A DNA stretch of 64,000 nucleotides from Patella vulgata. Its lineage: Eukaryota > Mollusca > Gastropoda > Patellidae. The DNA lies in NCBI RefSeq assembly GCF_932274485.2, contig NC_065881.2, positions 12,992,613-13,056,612 of the forward strand, written 5' to 3'. The notes under the pieces were generated by a model. That model was not told where the DNA came from, did no database searches, and saw nothing but the letters and a program-made list of their open reading frames with translations. Positions 54,701-64,000 of the stretch are shown piece after piece. Position 1 is the stretch's first letter. Each line of letters starts with the position of its first letter. A program made the position numbers and the translations under genes.

Positions 54701-57688
54701 TCATAATATTAAGGGAGAAAAAGCTTTCGTTTAGTTCGTTAGAATATATATAACTGTACATGAAAGTTTATTAGGCGTATGAAGACAGTACAATTTCATG
54801 TACCGGAAAAGATATTTTGCCAAGGCAATAGCTGTTGACTGACACAGTGGCTAAATGATAGAGTCGCAGCGACGCATTGGTTAAGAGAATTTGTGCCATA
54901 TATTTCAACCAAATAACGTGATAAATTACAAATCGACTCTAGCGTGTTCCCACATACCACAATATCTCGGAGCGAAACCCCGGTAACAATAATATTGTTT
55001 TATTGCGCCATTAGGAGCCTCATACAAAATCAGCGGTCACCACAGATTAACAGTGCAGACTCATCATTATACTTCCATTCGTTTCGGTTACATTGATAGC
55101 CTTTGTGACCAAATTTTGATATACTTACATACGTCACAGCAGAATCGAACTTCATAATCCTCACACCGTTCATCAAGTTGTTGAGCGTTAATACATTCAA
55201 AACCAAATGTTGTATTGAAAAAGACGATCTCAAAAGCTTCTCGATAGTCTCTACCATCTGCTAAACGAACGTCTATATCCACCGGTGTTTCACAAACATC
55301 TCCAGGAAATGCTTTACGGATGTTTTTTAAGCTCTCATCGTCAGCTGAATAATCCGGACGGTCTACATTAAAGTACTGTGTCCAGTTAGTACATGCAGAT
55401 CCTAAATAGAATTAAAATGATATGTATTGCCAATGGGAGGTGGAGTGAGAACAGATGTATTTAAACACAAAGATGTCGAATCAAATATAACACATACCTA
55501 TGGAAAACACCCATTCATATATTTAGGGAAAGTTTGCAAGGGTACGCACTCAACCTAAATGTATAACGTGAATAGAATAATATTCGAAACGTTTTTAAAC
55601 TAGTAGCTGTTCCGACATAAGTATAGGAGTTACAGTTTATTACTCTATCAAGTTACTATAGTGCAGTTAAAAGTTTACTACGATATCAAGAAGTCATTGA
55701 ATATAATACGAATAATAATAATATAATCTCGGTTTCTAAACACTTAGCAGAAGCGGTCGACCCCCCCCCCCCCTGCTCAGCTACATAATTTTTTTTGTAA
55801 ATCAACACTATTTATGAGAAAAGTTTCTCGGCCGTGTGCTTTATCCTTTATCATCAGATGTGGGGCAGGATGGGCACTCAAAGCACGACATAATGATATA
55901 GACATTATGGGATATTACAATTAATGCTTTGCATCCATGAAATTGAATCACAATGTCATATAATAATAAAAATTGACGTCAAACGAGATGTTGAATTTCT
56001 CTGTTTAAAATCTCAATGTGTATGTATATACGCCAAAATGACGATAGGGACAATGCGGGAGAGGGGAATACGTTGTCTCAGGAACCTGGCAAACCCCCTC
56101 CTGCAAAAATTACTGGATCCTCCCCTGCTTAGTGTGACGAATTAGCTAACAGCATTATAGGGACAAAATGCACCATGCCCGCGAGGAGGTAGCGGACGTG
56201 TTACACAAACATTTGCATGACAGTATCTAAATATTTTGTCCGTGTATTTGCTTTGTAATTATTTTGTCTTCCGCGTTATAAAGAAAGCGACTATAGTAGG
56301 AATATTGCCAATCAGCTGTATATCATTTCTTTTTCAAAATCCAACAAATGGAAAGTGGGTTTAGCCCTGTATCACATGCGTATTGGAATAAGAACCACCA
56401 AAGCAACATAACTGAGTTGGAATCAGCCTACTCTGTCTATATGTCTTTAATTAGATGATCTCCTACCCCCACCCCCTCTTGTCTAGCGAGACAATCTCCC
56501 TGTGTGCTTTAACGATACCATCCTCGATATCCACAGTGGTTTCATTCCGTTCTACTCCATTAAACCCTGGGTTAACCTGTGGAGGAGACATGTTTTCAAG
56601 TTATCCGCCCTTGATGATTGTGCTATTTTTATCAATCAATCCCATAAATCGTTAATTGAAAAGGAAGTTGGCAAAGGGAAGTAACTTTCATCGGACAATG
56701 TTAGGAGTTAGCCTAAATGCGACAGGTCCTAATTATTCTAAACGCGTATTTCTTAACAACAAATTATATAATATTATATTATTAATGAAGATCGGGCGTT
56801 TATGTATGTTAAAAAAACAGAATGAAACATTTCAGACAAAGACCGAATAGTAATAATAATAACAAAAGTCAAATACATACATGTTATACATATTTGAAAC
56901 CAACGAAACATACTACAGATTTTGATAATACAATTAAATATAAATGAATTAGAAATATATACATTATTTACATAAATCATTCAGTAAATGGACATGAATA
57001 TGATTATCTACCCTTATATGAACAAAGGCGAAAAGACAGGTTTGTAAACTATTTTTTGGTTGGTTCGTAGACTACAGCTACAATCAAGGCCAGGGCAGAT
57101 AATTTGAAATCGTGGAAACCCTATGGATTAACACAGGGTATAGTGGAGTAGAACGGAATGAGCACACTGGGAATACCGAGGATGTAACGATACATTATGT
57201 AAGGTTTTAAACGTTATATAAAGTATTATTTAGACATTTATTCCAATGACAAACCTATACTCAACTCTCTAGACCATAGGATCGTCATTTAATGATTTCA
57301 TTTATAAATTATGAATCGAGGCTCTCTCGATTAACTAGTCACGGTACTACGATAATAAACAATATATACCACGTTTCGTCATAACGTCGCCCAGAATAAA
57401 GTCATTTGAATGAAATGTTCAATATATAAATTTTGAATTATATGTAGTATAGCCAAGAATGGTCGGCTCTTTATATCTAAATCTTCATAATGTATCTTTA
57501 AAGATCGTTTGATCACTTACCAGATGAAACTAAATAAATCCTATTATACCAAGAATGGTCAGCTCTTCATCTAAATCTTACATAATGTATCTAGAAGGAT
57601 CGTTTGAATACTTACCAAATGAAACTAAATAAATCCAGATAATTGCATACACTAACATTATGGGAGTTGACGTCAACATCATACGCAT
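48776..57688 (-). CDS. Membrane protein: signal peptide, WxxW domain, Ser/Thr-rich stalk, TM
   Basis: Three exons: 57616-57688, 55129-55401 and 48776-49464, all junctions phase 1; 1035 nt, 344 residues, TGA. Residues 1-24 (MRMMLTSTPIMLVYAIIWIY, LVSF) are a signal peptide. Residues 25-115 are a WxxW domain, the module of gel mucins and CILP: ACTNWTQYFNVDRPDYS, LKNIRKAFPGDVCETP, NTTFGFECINAQQ, CEDYEVRFCCD. The third exon gives a Thr/Pro/Ser stalk with repeats of the TTQQAIADST type (about 116-250), a CNCLCYAID cluster at 252-256, a helix with N-glycosylation site NLT, the basic site RRRRSK (286-291, fits furin R-x-[KR]-R), a TM helix (about 301-322) and the short tail ITKVKKQRPGLPV. A mucin-like surface role is inferred. 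It is the only copy of three with all exons. Confidence 0.87.
49500..49930 (-). repeat. Intron segment shared with paralogue C
   Basis: CTAAAGGATTTACTAGAAAA, TATCAGAATCAATTTGG, AATATTTGCTGGTTA and TTTAATGTTGATATTGATTA align with 62.28-62.51 kb, so the duplication included intron DNA next to the stalk exon. Confidence 0.8.
49970..50320 (-). repeat. SINE-A, old copy
   Basis: AAATGAAATTGGGTTTACAG, TAATGAAGACGGACATGCAC, GAGGGAAATCTTGCCCAGAC, GAACCATGGCGGAAATTTTC and CTCACTTACCGAGTCC. It lies in intron 2 of the WxxW gene. Confidence 0.75.
50755..51190. repeat. Dispersed repeat family R, copy 2, left part
   Basis: TTGCGTACACGGGGCGGCCA, TTTTCACGAAATTCGAACTC (twice, at 50880 and 51042), TCAAGTTTCATCAAAATCGG and CGAATATCGAAAGGAAACAAG. 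It contains an internal tandem duplication. It is cut at about 51190 by the TIR element and resumes at 54417. Confidence 0.7.
51191..54416. mobile_element. Candidate 3.2-kb terminal-inverted-repeat element
   Basis: The start TAGGCCGCATTC is mirrored by GAATGCGGCCTA at 54405-54416. The flanks rejoin into one continuous copy of repeat family R (GATATTTGGGTT, then ATAAACAGGCATATTGAG), which defines the insertion. Inside there is no intact gene: a minus-strand piece starting at 54049 reads MATKAQVTCIVHLDSVNKGG and a second frame (53715-53921) ends FSQSNRN, neither assigned. A SINE-B (53045-53310) landed in it later. It is probably a non-autonomous DNA transposon of unknown superfamily. Confidence 0.55.
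53043..53305 (+). repeat. SINE-B inside the 3.2-kb TIR element
   Basis: GGAGGGTGGGTGGCGAATGG, AGTTTCAATTCTCCGCTTG, GGGTTTTCTCCGAGTCCCCC and GTCGACTGGACATTAATG; diverged. Confidence 0.75.
54417..54620. repeat. Dispersed repeat family R, copy 2, right part
   Basis: GAGTTTCATCAAAATTGTGA, CATGCGAATATCGAAAGGAA, CCGAGATCTTTAGGAGGTAG and TGTAGAGTGTCCACAAAC: continuation of the copy broken at 51190. Confidence 0.7.
55420..57180. other. Intron 1 of the WxxW gene, mostly featureless
   Basis: AT-rich DNA with a C run near 55760. Frames at 55924-56145, 56455-56684 and 56656-56850 have no recognisable domain. No second WxxW exon was found. Confidence 0.4.
57189..57494. mobile_element. MITE of the GATACATTATG family, about 305 bp, both ends present
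   Basis: Left end GATACATTATGTAAGGTTTT; right end ATCTTCATAATGTATC, an imperfect inverted match. The interior has TTATTTAGACATTTATTCC and CCCAGAATAAAGTCATTTGA as in other copies. It lies about 120 bp from exon 1 of the WxxW gene. Confidence 0.7.
57450..57640. repeat. Tandem duplication (about 95 bp) of a MITE end plus the exon-1 donor region
   Basis: CCAAGAATGGTCGGCTCTTT to ACTTACCAGATGAAACTAAA recurs about 95 bp further on as CCAAGAATGGTCAGCTCTTC to ACTTACCAAATGAAACTAAA. The duplicated part includes the last 20 or so bases of exon 1 and its GTAAGT donor, leaving an extra donor at about 57519. Confidence 0.75.
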
Positions 57689-58059
57689 CAAGGTAGTACT
57701 AAAGTTAAGTTTCCCGTGAGCTATGAAACCCTTTGGGTACAGTTGTTGTCATCACATGATTCGAGTTAAATTAAAATTGATCAAAGACTTTCACATCGAA
57801 TAAGTAAGAGGAACCATGAATTATTAATTTAATGTCAATACCAACAGAAAATCAATAACAAAGTAAAATGAAAATAGATATTTTTAATGATCATGAACCC
57901 TGATTGTATTTTCTGGGGTTTTATAACATTCATTATAATATTTACTAAACACCCAAAAAAAAAAAAAAAAATAAAATAAGTAAAATAAGGTCAGTCGGAT
58001 CTCAAAATCAGAGAGGCACTTTAATGAAATCATTCTAAAAAATGACTTACAAAATGGAT

Positions 58060-59053
58060 TAAAGCATTTTTTTGTGAACAGTATGTTGACACATAGTGAT
58101 TTTAAATTCATCACAATTCCAAGACATTACGAGAAGGTTTAGAGTCTTTACAAAGTCTGTACATCCGTATCTGGTGTGTCCACCGCGAGTGACAATAACA
58201 GCAGCGCAGCGTCTGTACATAGAGTGGACCAGATGATTGATGAGCTCCATTGGCACCTGGAACCACAATTTCAGAAAAGCCTTGCGCAATACACCGGCTG
58301 TTTTTAAGTCCAGACTAACGACTAGCCAGTGCATAATGGGCATTGTCATGTTGGAAAACGTTGTTTCGATGACGTGCGAAATGTGGTATGACGCGGGGTC
58401 TCAGAGCTTGATCTATGCAGCGCACTGCTGTGATGCCGCCTCCTCACCCTGGACCGAGATTTTGGAACACCACAGGATCCACTCTAGTTCAGGCCGATTC
58501 CACCCCAAACCATTATGCCCCAAACCATTGGTTAGAATTATGCTGGCCACGTCGACGCCATATTCTGGTCCTGCCATCTGCAGTTGATACGCAATACCGA
58601 CTCTCATCTGTGAACAGAACAGTTCTCCATTGCCTGTGTCGCCAGTTCTGGTGTTGTTGGGCAAACTCTAGACGTTCACATCGATGGCGAGGGGTGAGCA
58701 TCAGTCCACTGTAAGGTCTACGACAATGGATGTTCTCTCTGGTGAGATGGATCTGTACTGATGGATCTTCCGTGTGTTCCCACTATCTGACGTGCTGTCT
58801 CAGACGTCTGTGTGAAGTGCACGTGCTGTCGCACAAGATGGCGGTCTTGTCGCCTTGTGGTAACCCTTGGTCTACAAGTTCGGGGGCGATCATCCGTGGT
58901 GTTGGTGACCCGAAAGCGTTGCTGAATCCTGTAGATGACCTGGAAGTGATTGTCAACGTCTTGGTGGCCAGCGTAGAGTCTTCCAAGCGCCTGGTTCCTC
59001 TGACCTGTCGTGAGTCGTGGCATGCTGCTTACGGTGTAGTGCGAATGATTCAA
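58060..59053 (-). pseudogene. Tc1-type transposase, decayed copy
   Basis: Consecutive minus-strand frames keep the N-terminal HTH (MPRLTTGQRNQALGRLYAGH, GRPR-like CRPRVTTRR), the first catalytic block (RTVLFTDESRYCVSTADG) and FQHDNAH of the second. They then jump to the C-terminus (NHLVHSMYRRCAAVIVTRGG, HTRY). The stretch with the third catalytic residue is deleted, and frame breaks separate the blocks. It differs strongly from the copy at 6.2-7.7 kb. Inverted ends were not identified. Confidence 0.85.
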
Positions 59054-59311
59054 CCAGGTATGGGTTTATTTTATAGGGCTGGTCCAGGTGAACAGCACAT
59101 GCTGCATGAGTTACATGAAAATCACGGAGAACACATTACCATCTCAGAAGTCAGGTTGCGTTTTTGAGAACATTTCCTGGGTTCAATTCTGTGTTTGGGC
59201 AGGAGCCTTATAGCTCAGGTATGTTTAAATATACAATAAAAACATTTGGCAAGTTTTATGCATTGCGTCTATTCAGAATAACATACCAAGCCGATGTTTC
59301 TTTTACTGCTT

Positions 59312-59532
59312 CAGCTGTCTAGTCCTTCGGATGAGACGAAAACCCGAGGTCCTGTGTATATATTGGAATGCACGTAAAATATCCATTGGCAGTTGGAATT
59401 CGATATAAGAGTAGGCGATAGTGCCGCTGCCCGGGCAAAATTTCCCTCGTAGCACACTGTATGGCGTATGCCCGTCTTCATTAGCCCAGTATAGGAGCAG
59501 GACAGTAGGACGTTAAACCCCATTTCATTTCA
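59312..59532 (+). repeat. SINE-A, 5' truncated, target duplication of 15 bp
   Basis: TTTCTTTTACTGCTT occurs at 59297-59311 and 59533-59547. The copy starts at AGCTGTCTAGTCCTTCGG and ends in the ATTTC tail. Confidence 0.93.
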
Positions 59533-59547
59533 TTTCTTTTACTGCTT

Positions 59548-60176
59548 AGTTAGCAACTCAGTAGTACGAAATTTGGGAATATAGGACGTTTCAGCTAGTG
59601 AACATTTCGGACTAGGATATTTCGGCCTAGGACTTTTCGGCTACTTTATTTTTAAAGAAAAACGACGTAACGTTATGCATATATTCTGGAGCTCTGTTTA
59701 GTGTTACGCAGTTAGACGTTGGTTGTTAATCGGACTATTGACCAGTCATAATTTGGAATAGAAATTTGCTTTCATTACGGCAGTGCTTGAGTGGGATTAG
59801 GTCTAATCAAACGAAATACTGTGAGGAGTATGTGTATTTTGGGGGTTTTGAAAATTGGTTCTTACCTTGGGTCCTAACAGCTCAAGAAAAGTTCGTATTT
59901 AAAAGACAACCAATATTCTTTAAAGTTTGATATGGATGCATTTTATGTTTGTTTATGCCAATCGATAATATTTTTAACAAATACTGTATACATTTGAATC
60001 GTTTCCATGGCCGTCGTTAAATATTTTTCGGCCTTGGTTCTGTTTTTATTGATAGTTATGCCATATTTACTATGTGTGCGTTTTTGCAGTAATCACGTAT
60101 TGCCCTTTATTTACCATGATACTTTAAACTCGTTTGTACTGTGTTGTACGTTAACGCATCATTGTGTTTAAAGAAG

Positions 60177-60210
<34 letters not shown>

Positions 60211-60250
60211 GGTAACAATTGAAGTTCCTGAGTGGGATTTAAGAGATATA
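59548..60250. other. Intergenic, no gene seen
   Basis: It contains short phrase repeats (GGACTAGGATATTTCGGCC) near 59600 and a GA microsatellite at 60181-60210. No exon-like frame was found. Confidence 0.4.
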
Positions 60251-61082
60251 GCTCTTAACAATATCAGCCCAATATGGTAAAATATGATGAAGTGAAATTC
60301 CATTCAACAATGCTAACATCTATGTAAATGGTACAGTTTGTCGCTTTTTGGCGAACCAACGAATCTGATATATTTAAGTATTGAGAAATATGTGTTTGAA
60401 ATTTGCATAACTGTTGTTATATCTGTGGACATCAAATATTAACATTCATTTGTGATTTAATATTCTATACATATACATCAGGACACCGAACGCCATTTAC
60501 ATAAATGTTATTATTTGATGGCTACAGAGATAACAACAGAACGCCAATTTCAAACGCATAATTCTCAATTCTTAAATATATCAGATTCGCCGGTTCGCCG
60601 TAAAAGATGACTCTAATGGGAATATCAGTCAAAAATGATAAATACAATATGATGCAGTGAAATTCCATAGACCAGTGCTACCCTCTATCTACTTGTTTTA
60701 TATTTTTTCATGTGTTTGTTTCATACTAAAGGTGGTTAGTGTCAGGTCATCGGTTCACAAGTAAACGGAATCAGTTTCACGGTGCTATGATTGGTTTGTA
60801 AATGGTATGCGTTGTTCTACTTTTCTCTTGGTTTATGTATTATTAATGTTGGTAGAAGTCCTCGGTTCACAAGTAAACGGTATCAGTATCACAGTGCTAG
60901 GATCGACTCTGCTTGAACATTAAATGCCTGATCATCCCCATAGTGGTTGAAAACGATAGCTAAAATGGAATTAGTTTTATCTTTCTAAAACTTCATATTC
61001 ATATTGATATACTATACGTGTACTTAATACAACCCCGCCTGGAGAAAATTACGACACAATATGATCCAATGGTTTTAATTCA
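60250..61082 (-). repeat. 3' flank of paralogue C, duplicated
   Basis: ATGATGCAGTGAAATTCCAT, TTCACAAGTAAACGGAATCA, GTGCTAGGATCGACTCTGC and AACGATAGCTAAAATGGAAT align with the flanks of copies A and B. A first block (60250-60345) repeats the start of the second (60615-60700). Confidence 0.75.
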
Positions 61083-61961
61083 TCACACTGGTAGTCCAGG
61101 TCTTTGTTTCTTGACCTTTGTAATGAAAAATGTGATCACTCTCAAACCTTCCATTAAGACTACCAATATTATCAACAATGCGAGGATCACTAGTCCGGTA
61201 TATCCAGTTAAAATGGCAGACGGTCGGTTATCTTGGGCGCTAGTTTTAGAACGTCGTAGTCTGGATAAAGTCTCAGTGGCCAGGGTCAAATTTTTCTTTA
61301 TTTCTTTGACCAGTTTGTCTTCGGCTTCCCGGCGGTTGTCTATGGCATAACATAAACACCGGCACATGGGCTTCGTAGTGGTAGATATAGACGTACGTAT
61401 TTGACTTTGATTGGAATAAGCCTTGGGCGTCGCCTGTGTTGCACCATGTGTAAATGGGCTCTTGGATGTCCCCGAAGAGAAAATATTGGAATCTGAAGTA
61501 ATAGTACGGATAGATGTAACACCGGTTGTTTCTGAGGAGAATAGGCTTGTGTCAGCGATAACTTGCTGGGTAATCAGTATCATCGTTTTTGTCGAGGGAG
61601 GGATTGGATGGGCAATAGTCTGCTGGGTAGTCGGCGGCATCATAATTACTGTTGAGAGAGCCATTTGGCCGTCAATAACTGGCTGGGTAGTCGGTATCAT
61701 AGCTGTTTTTGCGGGAGTGGTTGGATCGGCAATAACTGGCTGGATAGTCGGTTTGATAGCTGTTGTTGAGGGAGGGATTGGATCGGCAATAACTGGCTGG
61801 ATATTCGGTTTGATAGGTGTAGTTGAATGAGGGATTGGATTGGCAATAACTGGCTGGATAGTCGGTTTAATAGGTGTTGTTGCTGCAGTAGGGATTGGAC
61901 AGCAATAACTGGCTGGATAGTGGGTATCATAGCTGTTGAGTGAGGGATTGGATCTAAAATA
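61083..61961 (-). pseudogene. WxxW-stalk-TM paralogue C, last exon with frameshift
   Basis: The frame ending at 61083 encodes the stalk, CRCLCYAID, RLRRSK, a TM segment (LTGYTGLVILALLIILVVL) and tail ITKVKKQRPGLPV, as in copy B. The acceptor TTTATATTTTAG and phase-1 start at about 61959 are also kept. The stalk is longer than in B: about four 22-residue units of the IQPVIADPIPPSTT kind. One base is missing in the first unit (TTGCTGTCCAATC against TTGCCGATCCAATC), so the reading frame from the acceptor does not reach the TM. No WxxW exon was found, and the signal-peptide exon is broken. Confidence 0.85.
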
Positions 61962-62514
61962 TAAAGAACGTTGTAAGTAACCATATTGAATTTCACTTTT
62001 AGATCATTGGTTTTGTACTTTCTATCCCAACCACACCCCTACCTATGGTCAAAAACGACAAAATACTAGGACTGACAAAGTATTTCTTTAATACGTTAGG
62101 TTCCTCTTCTACAAGTTTGAAGAAGAGGTCACGGATATAAGCAACAACATTTAATGTATTGACACCTTTTCTATGGGTCGATGATTGGCTTATATTTGTC
62201 ACAAATGAATATGCTCTTTAATAGACTATTATAGGACATTATACTTATCTTTATAGCTAAGTTTTAATTAGCCCGGTCGGTGCAGAAAAGTAGTATTCAT
62301 TATTATAGCTAAAGGGTGAGTCTGACATTTACTAGAAATTATCAGAATCAATTTGACTGGGTTTTCTTTTTAAGAAACTTGGGTGTAAATATTTGCTGGT
62401 TAATCTATATATTTTAATGTTGATATTGATTATTTAGCGAATGTCTATATAGTTTAGTTCAATCCAATAAATACTGATTTAGATTCATTTTTAAGTATCG
62501 GATGAAAGCTCACC

Positions 62515-62800
62515 TAAACAGCCCTTCTCTAGCTAGACAATCTACATTACTTCATTCGGAGTTGACTTCAAAATCACACACAGCATGGTAGTACTGAAGT
62601 TTAGTCTCCTGTGAGCTATCACCCGATTGTTTTCGATTGTTTTCATCTGAAGATTCGAGGTAAATTCAAATTGATCAAAGATTTTCACAGCCGAACAAAT
62701 AAGAGGCTCACAAATTATTAATTTATTGTCAATAGCAATATCCAATAAATAACACATTCAAGCTCAATGAGTAAAATAGAAATAGATTAACTATTTTTTA
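62515..62800 (-). pseudogene. Remains of the signal-peptide exon and 5' flank of paralogue C
   Basis: The minus-strand ATG (62551-62553) begins MLCVILKSTPNEVM and then stops, aligned with MRMMLTSTPIML of the intact gene. Upstream sequence (GTAGTACTGAAGTTTAGTCT, ATTCAAATTGATCAAAGATT) matches 57.69-57.87 kb. Only about 550 bp separate it from the stalk exon, against 8.2 kb in copy B, so the WxxW exon was deleted or never included. Confidence 0.75.
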
Positions 62801-62984
62801 ATTGACCATGGGGCACCTGCTAGAATAAGTCTACGATATCACTACAGTGAAAACTGATGCTAAACGCCAATCAGTCGGACCTTTAATAAATGTTCTGGAC
62901 ATTTTATTGATCGTTTCAAGCAATGTTTCCGTTAAAGGGATGACATTAGGGAATAAAGGATATGTTTATTTACCTTCTAGGGCT

Positions 62985-63500
62985 TTTATATAATAAAAGA
63001 TATGCTGAGTGTGCCTTCTAGGGTTTTATATAATAAAAGATATGCTGGGTGTGCCTTCTAGGGTTTTATATAATAAAAGATATGCTGGGTGTGCCTTCTA
63101 GGGTTTTATATAATAAAAGATATGCTGAGTGTGCCTTCTAGGGTTTTTAAATAATAAAGGATATGCCTAGTGTGTCTTCTAGGGTTTTATATAATAATGG
63201 ATATGCTGAGTGTTCCCTCTAGGATTTTATATAATAAAGGATATGCTGAGTGTGCCTTCTAGGGTTTTATATAATAATGGATATGCTAAGCGTGCCTTCT
63301 ATGGTTTTATATAATAAAGAATATGTCGAGTGTGCCCTCTAGGGTTTTATATAATGAAGGATATGCTGAGTGTGCCTTCTAGGGTTTAATATAATAAAGG
63401 ATATATGCTGATTGTAACTTCAAGGAATTGTTTTTATAATAAAGGATATCCTAATTGTAGGATCTAGGGTTTTATATGATAAAGGATGTTGAATGCATAG
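62985..63500. repeat. 40-bp minisatellite, about 12 copies
   Basis: GATATGCTGAGTGTGCCTTC plus TAGGGTTTTATATAATAAAA recurs at an exact 40-bp step in the left part. The right end is more diverged, and unit length varies there. Confidence 0.9.
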
Positions 63501-63689
63501 GGTGACAAAAAAACAAAACAAACATAACCCATACATTTTTTTTATTAAATCCTACAGAGGTGCTTCAGTCTGTGTGCGATCATTCACCAAAGTTTGAGTT
63601 ATCTTGGTGACTTTGCATAAAAGTCATGTTCTTTTCAACATATACCCCAAGTCGACTCCGCGGCATTGGATAACTCAAACTTTGGGGAA

Positions 63690-63865
63690 TTATTATTGTA
63701 ACAACGGTGGAAACCACGCTGTTCTGCAACGAGGATAACTCCGATCATAATGAACTAATTTTACTGAAATTTTCAAAATATTCCCTTTTAATTATCTAGT
63801 TTTTAAATGTTATTGCGAGAACTGTCAGCTCTTTATCTAAACCTTACATAATGCATAATTAAGCA
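63690..63865. repeat. GATACATTATG-family MITE fragment
   Basis: GGATAACTCCGATCATAATG, ATTACTGAAATTTTC-like sequence, TTATTGCGAGAACTGTCAGC, then TCTTTATCTAAACCTTACAT and AATGCATAAT, the family's right end. Confidence 0.65.
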
Positions 63866-64000
63866 AAAGTAAATACCTACATGGGTACATAAGTAATTGT
63901 TGTCGTTTATTCGATAACTTAGCATTTACTGATATCTGCTTCAACCCACCCATTATTATATACGTAGAAACTTTGGTTTGTTTTACAGGGACCCGCTGGC

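Noticed and set aside
58237-58714. Plus-strand frames of 99-116 codons
   Set aside because: They are shadows of the decayed Tc1 transposase on the minus strand.
61423-61830. Val/Ile-rich frame of 135 codons on the plus strand
   Set aside because: It is the reverse complement of the Thr/Pro-rich stalk of paralogue C; the repeat structure keeps the opposite strand open.
61999-62202. Minus-strand frame containing KGVNTLNVVAYIRDLFFKL, plausible-looking protein
   Set aside because: It lies within the duplicated intron of paralogue C, has no counterpart in copy B and no splice signals with matching phase; no family was recognised.

Overview
The window is nuclear DNA of an animal, most likely a mollusc and probably a gastropod. 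Genes are split by GT-AG introns, and their products are extracellular domain mosaics (Kazal, C-type lectin, PAN, CCP, GON, WxxW). Between and inside the genes lie many tRNA-derived SINEs, MITEs and minisatellites. The species cannot be fixed from sequence alone.

Genes. Most exons are short, so the genes were assembled by matching splice sites, intron phase and conserved domains. (1) 1,850-3,146, minus: a secreted Kazal plus trypsin-fold protein whose catalytic Asp appears to be Asn. (2) 8,470-8,614, minus: an orphan half C-type-lectin exon. (3) 12,455-17,955, plus: a complete six-exon, 348-residue protein, signal peptide-CTLD-CTLD-PAN. (4) 29,756-44,500, plus: a complete ten-exon, 509-residue protein, signal peptide-PAN-4Cys-PAN-4Cys-CCP-GON. 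(5) 48,776-57,688, minus: a complete three-exon, 344-residue membrane protein, signal peptide-WxxW-Ser/Thr stalk-TM. Two decayed paralogues of gene 5 flank it: one in antisense inside an intron of gene 4 (about 38.2-38.7 kb), the other at 61-62.6 kb. In genes 3-5 the summed exon lengths are exact multiples of three and every junction phase agrees.

Mobile DNA. A Tc1-type transposon with perfect ends and one in-frame stop lies at 6.17-7.70 kb, and a ruined Tc1 copy at 58.1-59.05 kb. There are LINE remains at 22.1-23.65 kb and 25.0-25.75 kb, a MULE-like element at 26.3-27.2 kb, a 442-bp MITE at 17.25-17.69 kb, a MITE family with ends like GATACATTATGTAAG, a probable 3.2-kb terminal-inverted-repeat element at 51.19-54.41 kb, and a 2.1-kb inverted repeat at 44.7-46.86 kb. 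SINE-A (tRNA-like head, ATTTC-repeat tail) and SINE-B (tRNA-like head, CT-repeat tail) occur dozens of times. They share the 3' sequence GGACGTTAAACCCCATTTC, which suggests one LINE mobilised both. Several SINE-A copies keep 10-15 bp target duplications.

Taken together, the locus looks like a set of secreted or surface recognition molecules (lectin, PAN/GON, mucin-like WxxW, Kazal-protease), as seen in mucosal or innate defence gene sets. Function is inferred from domains only. No prokaryotic gene, CRISPR array, rRNA gene or functional tRNA gene was seen.
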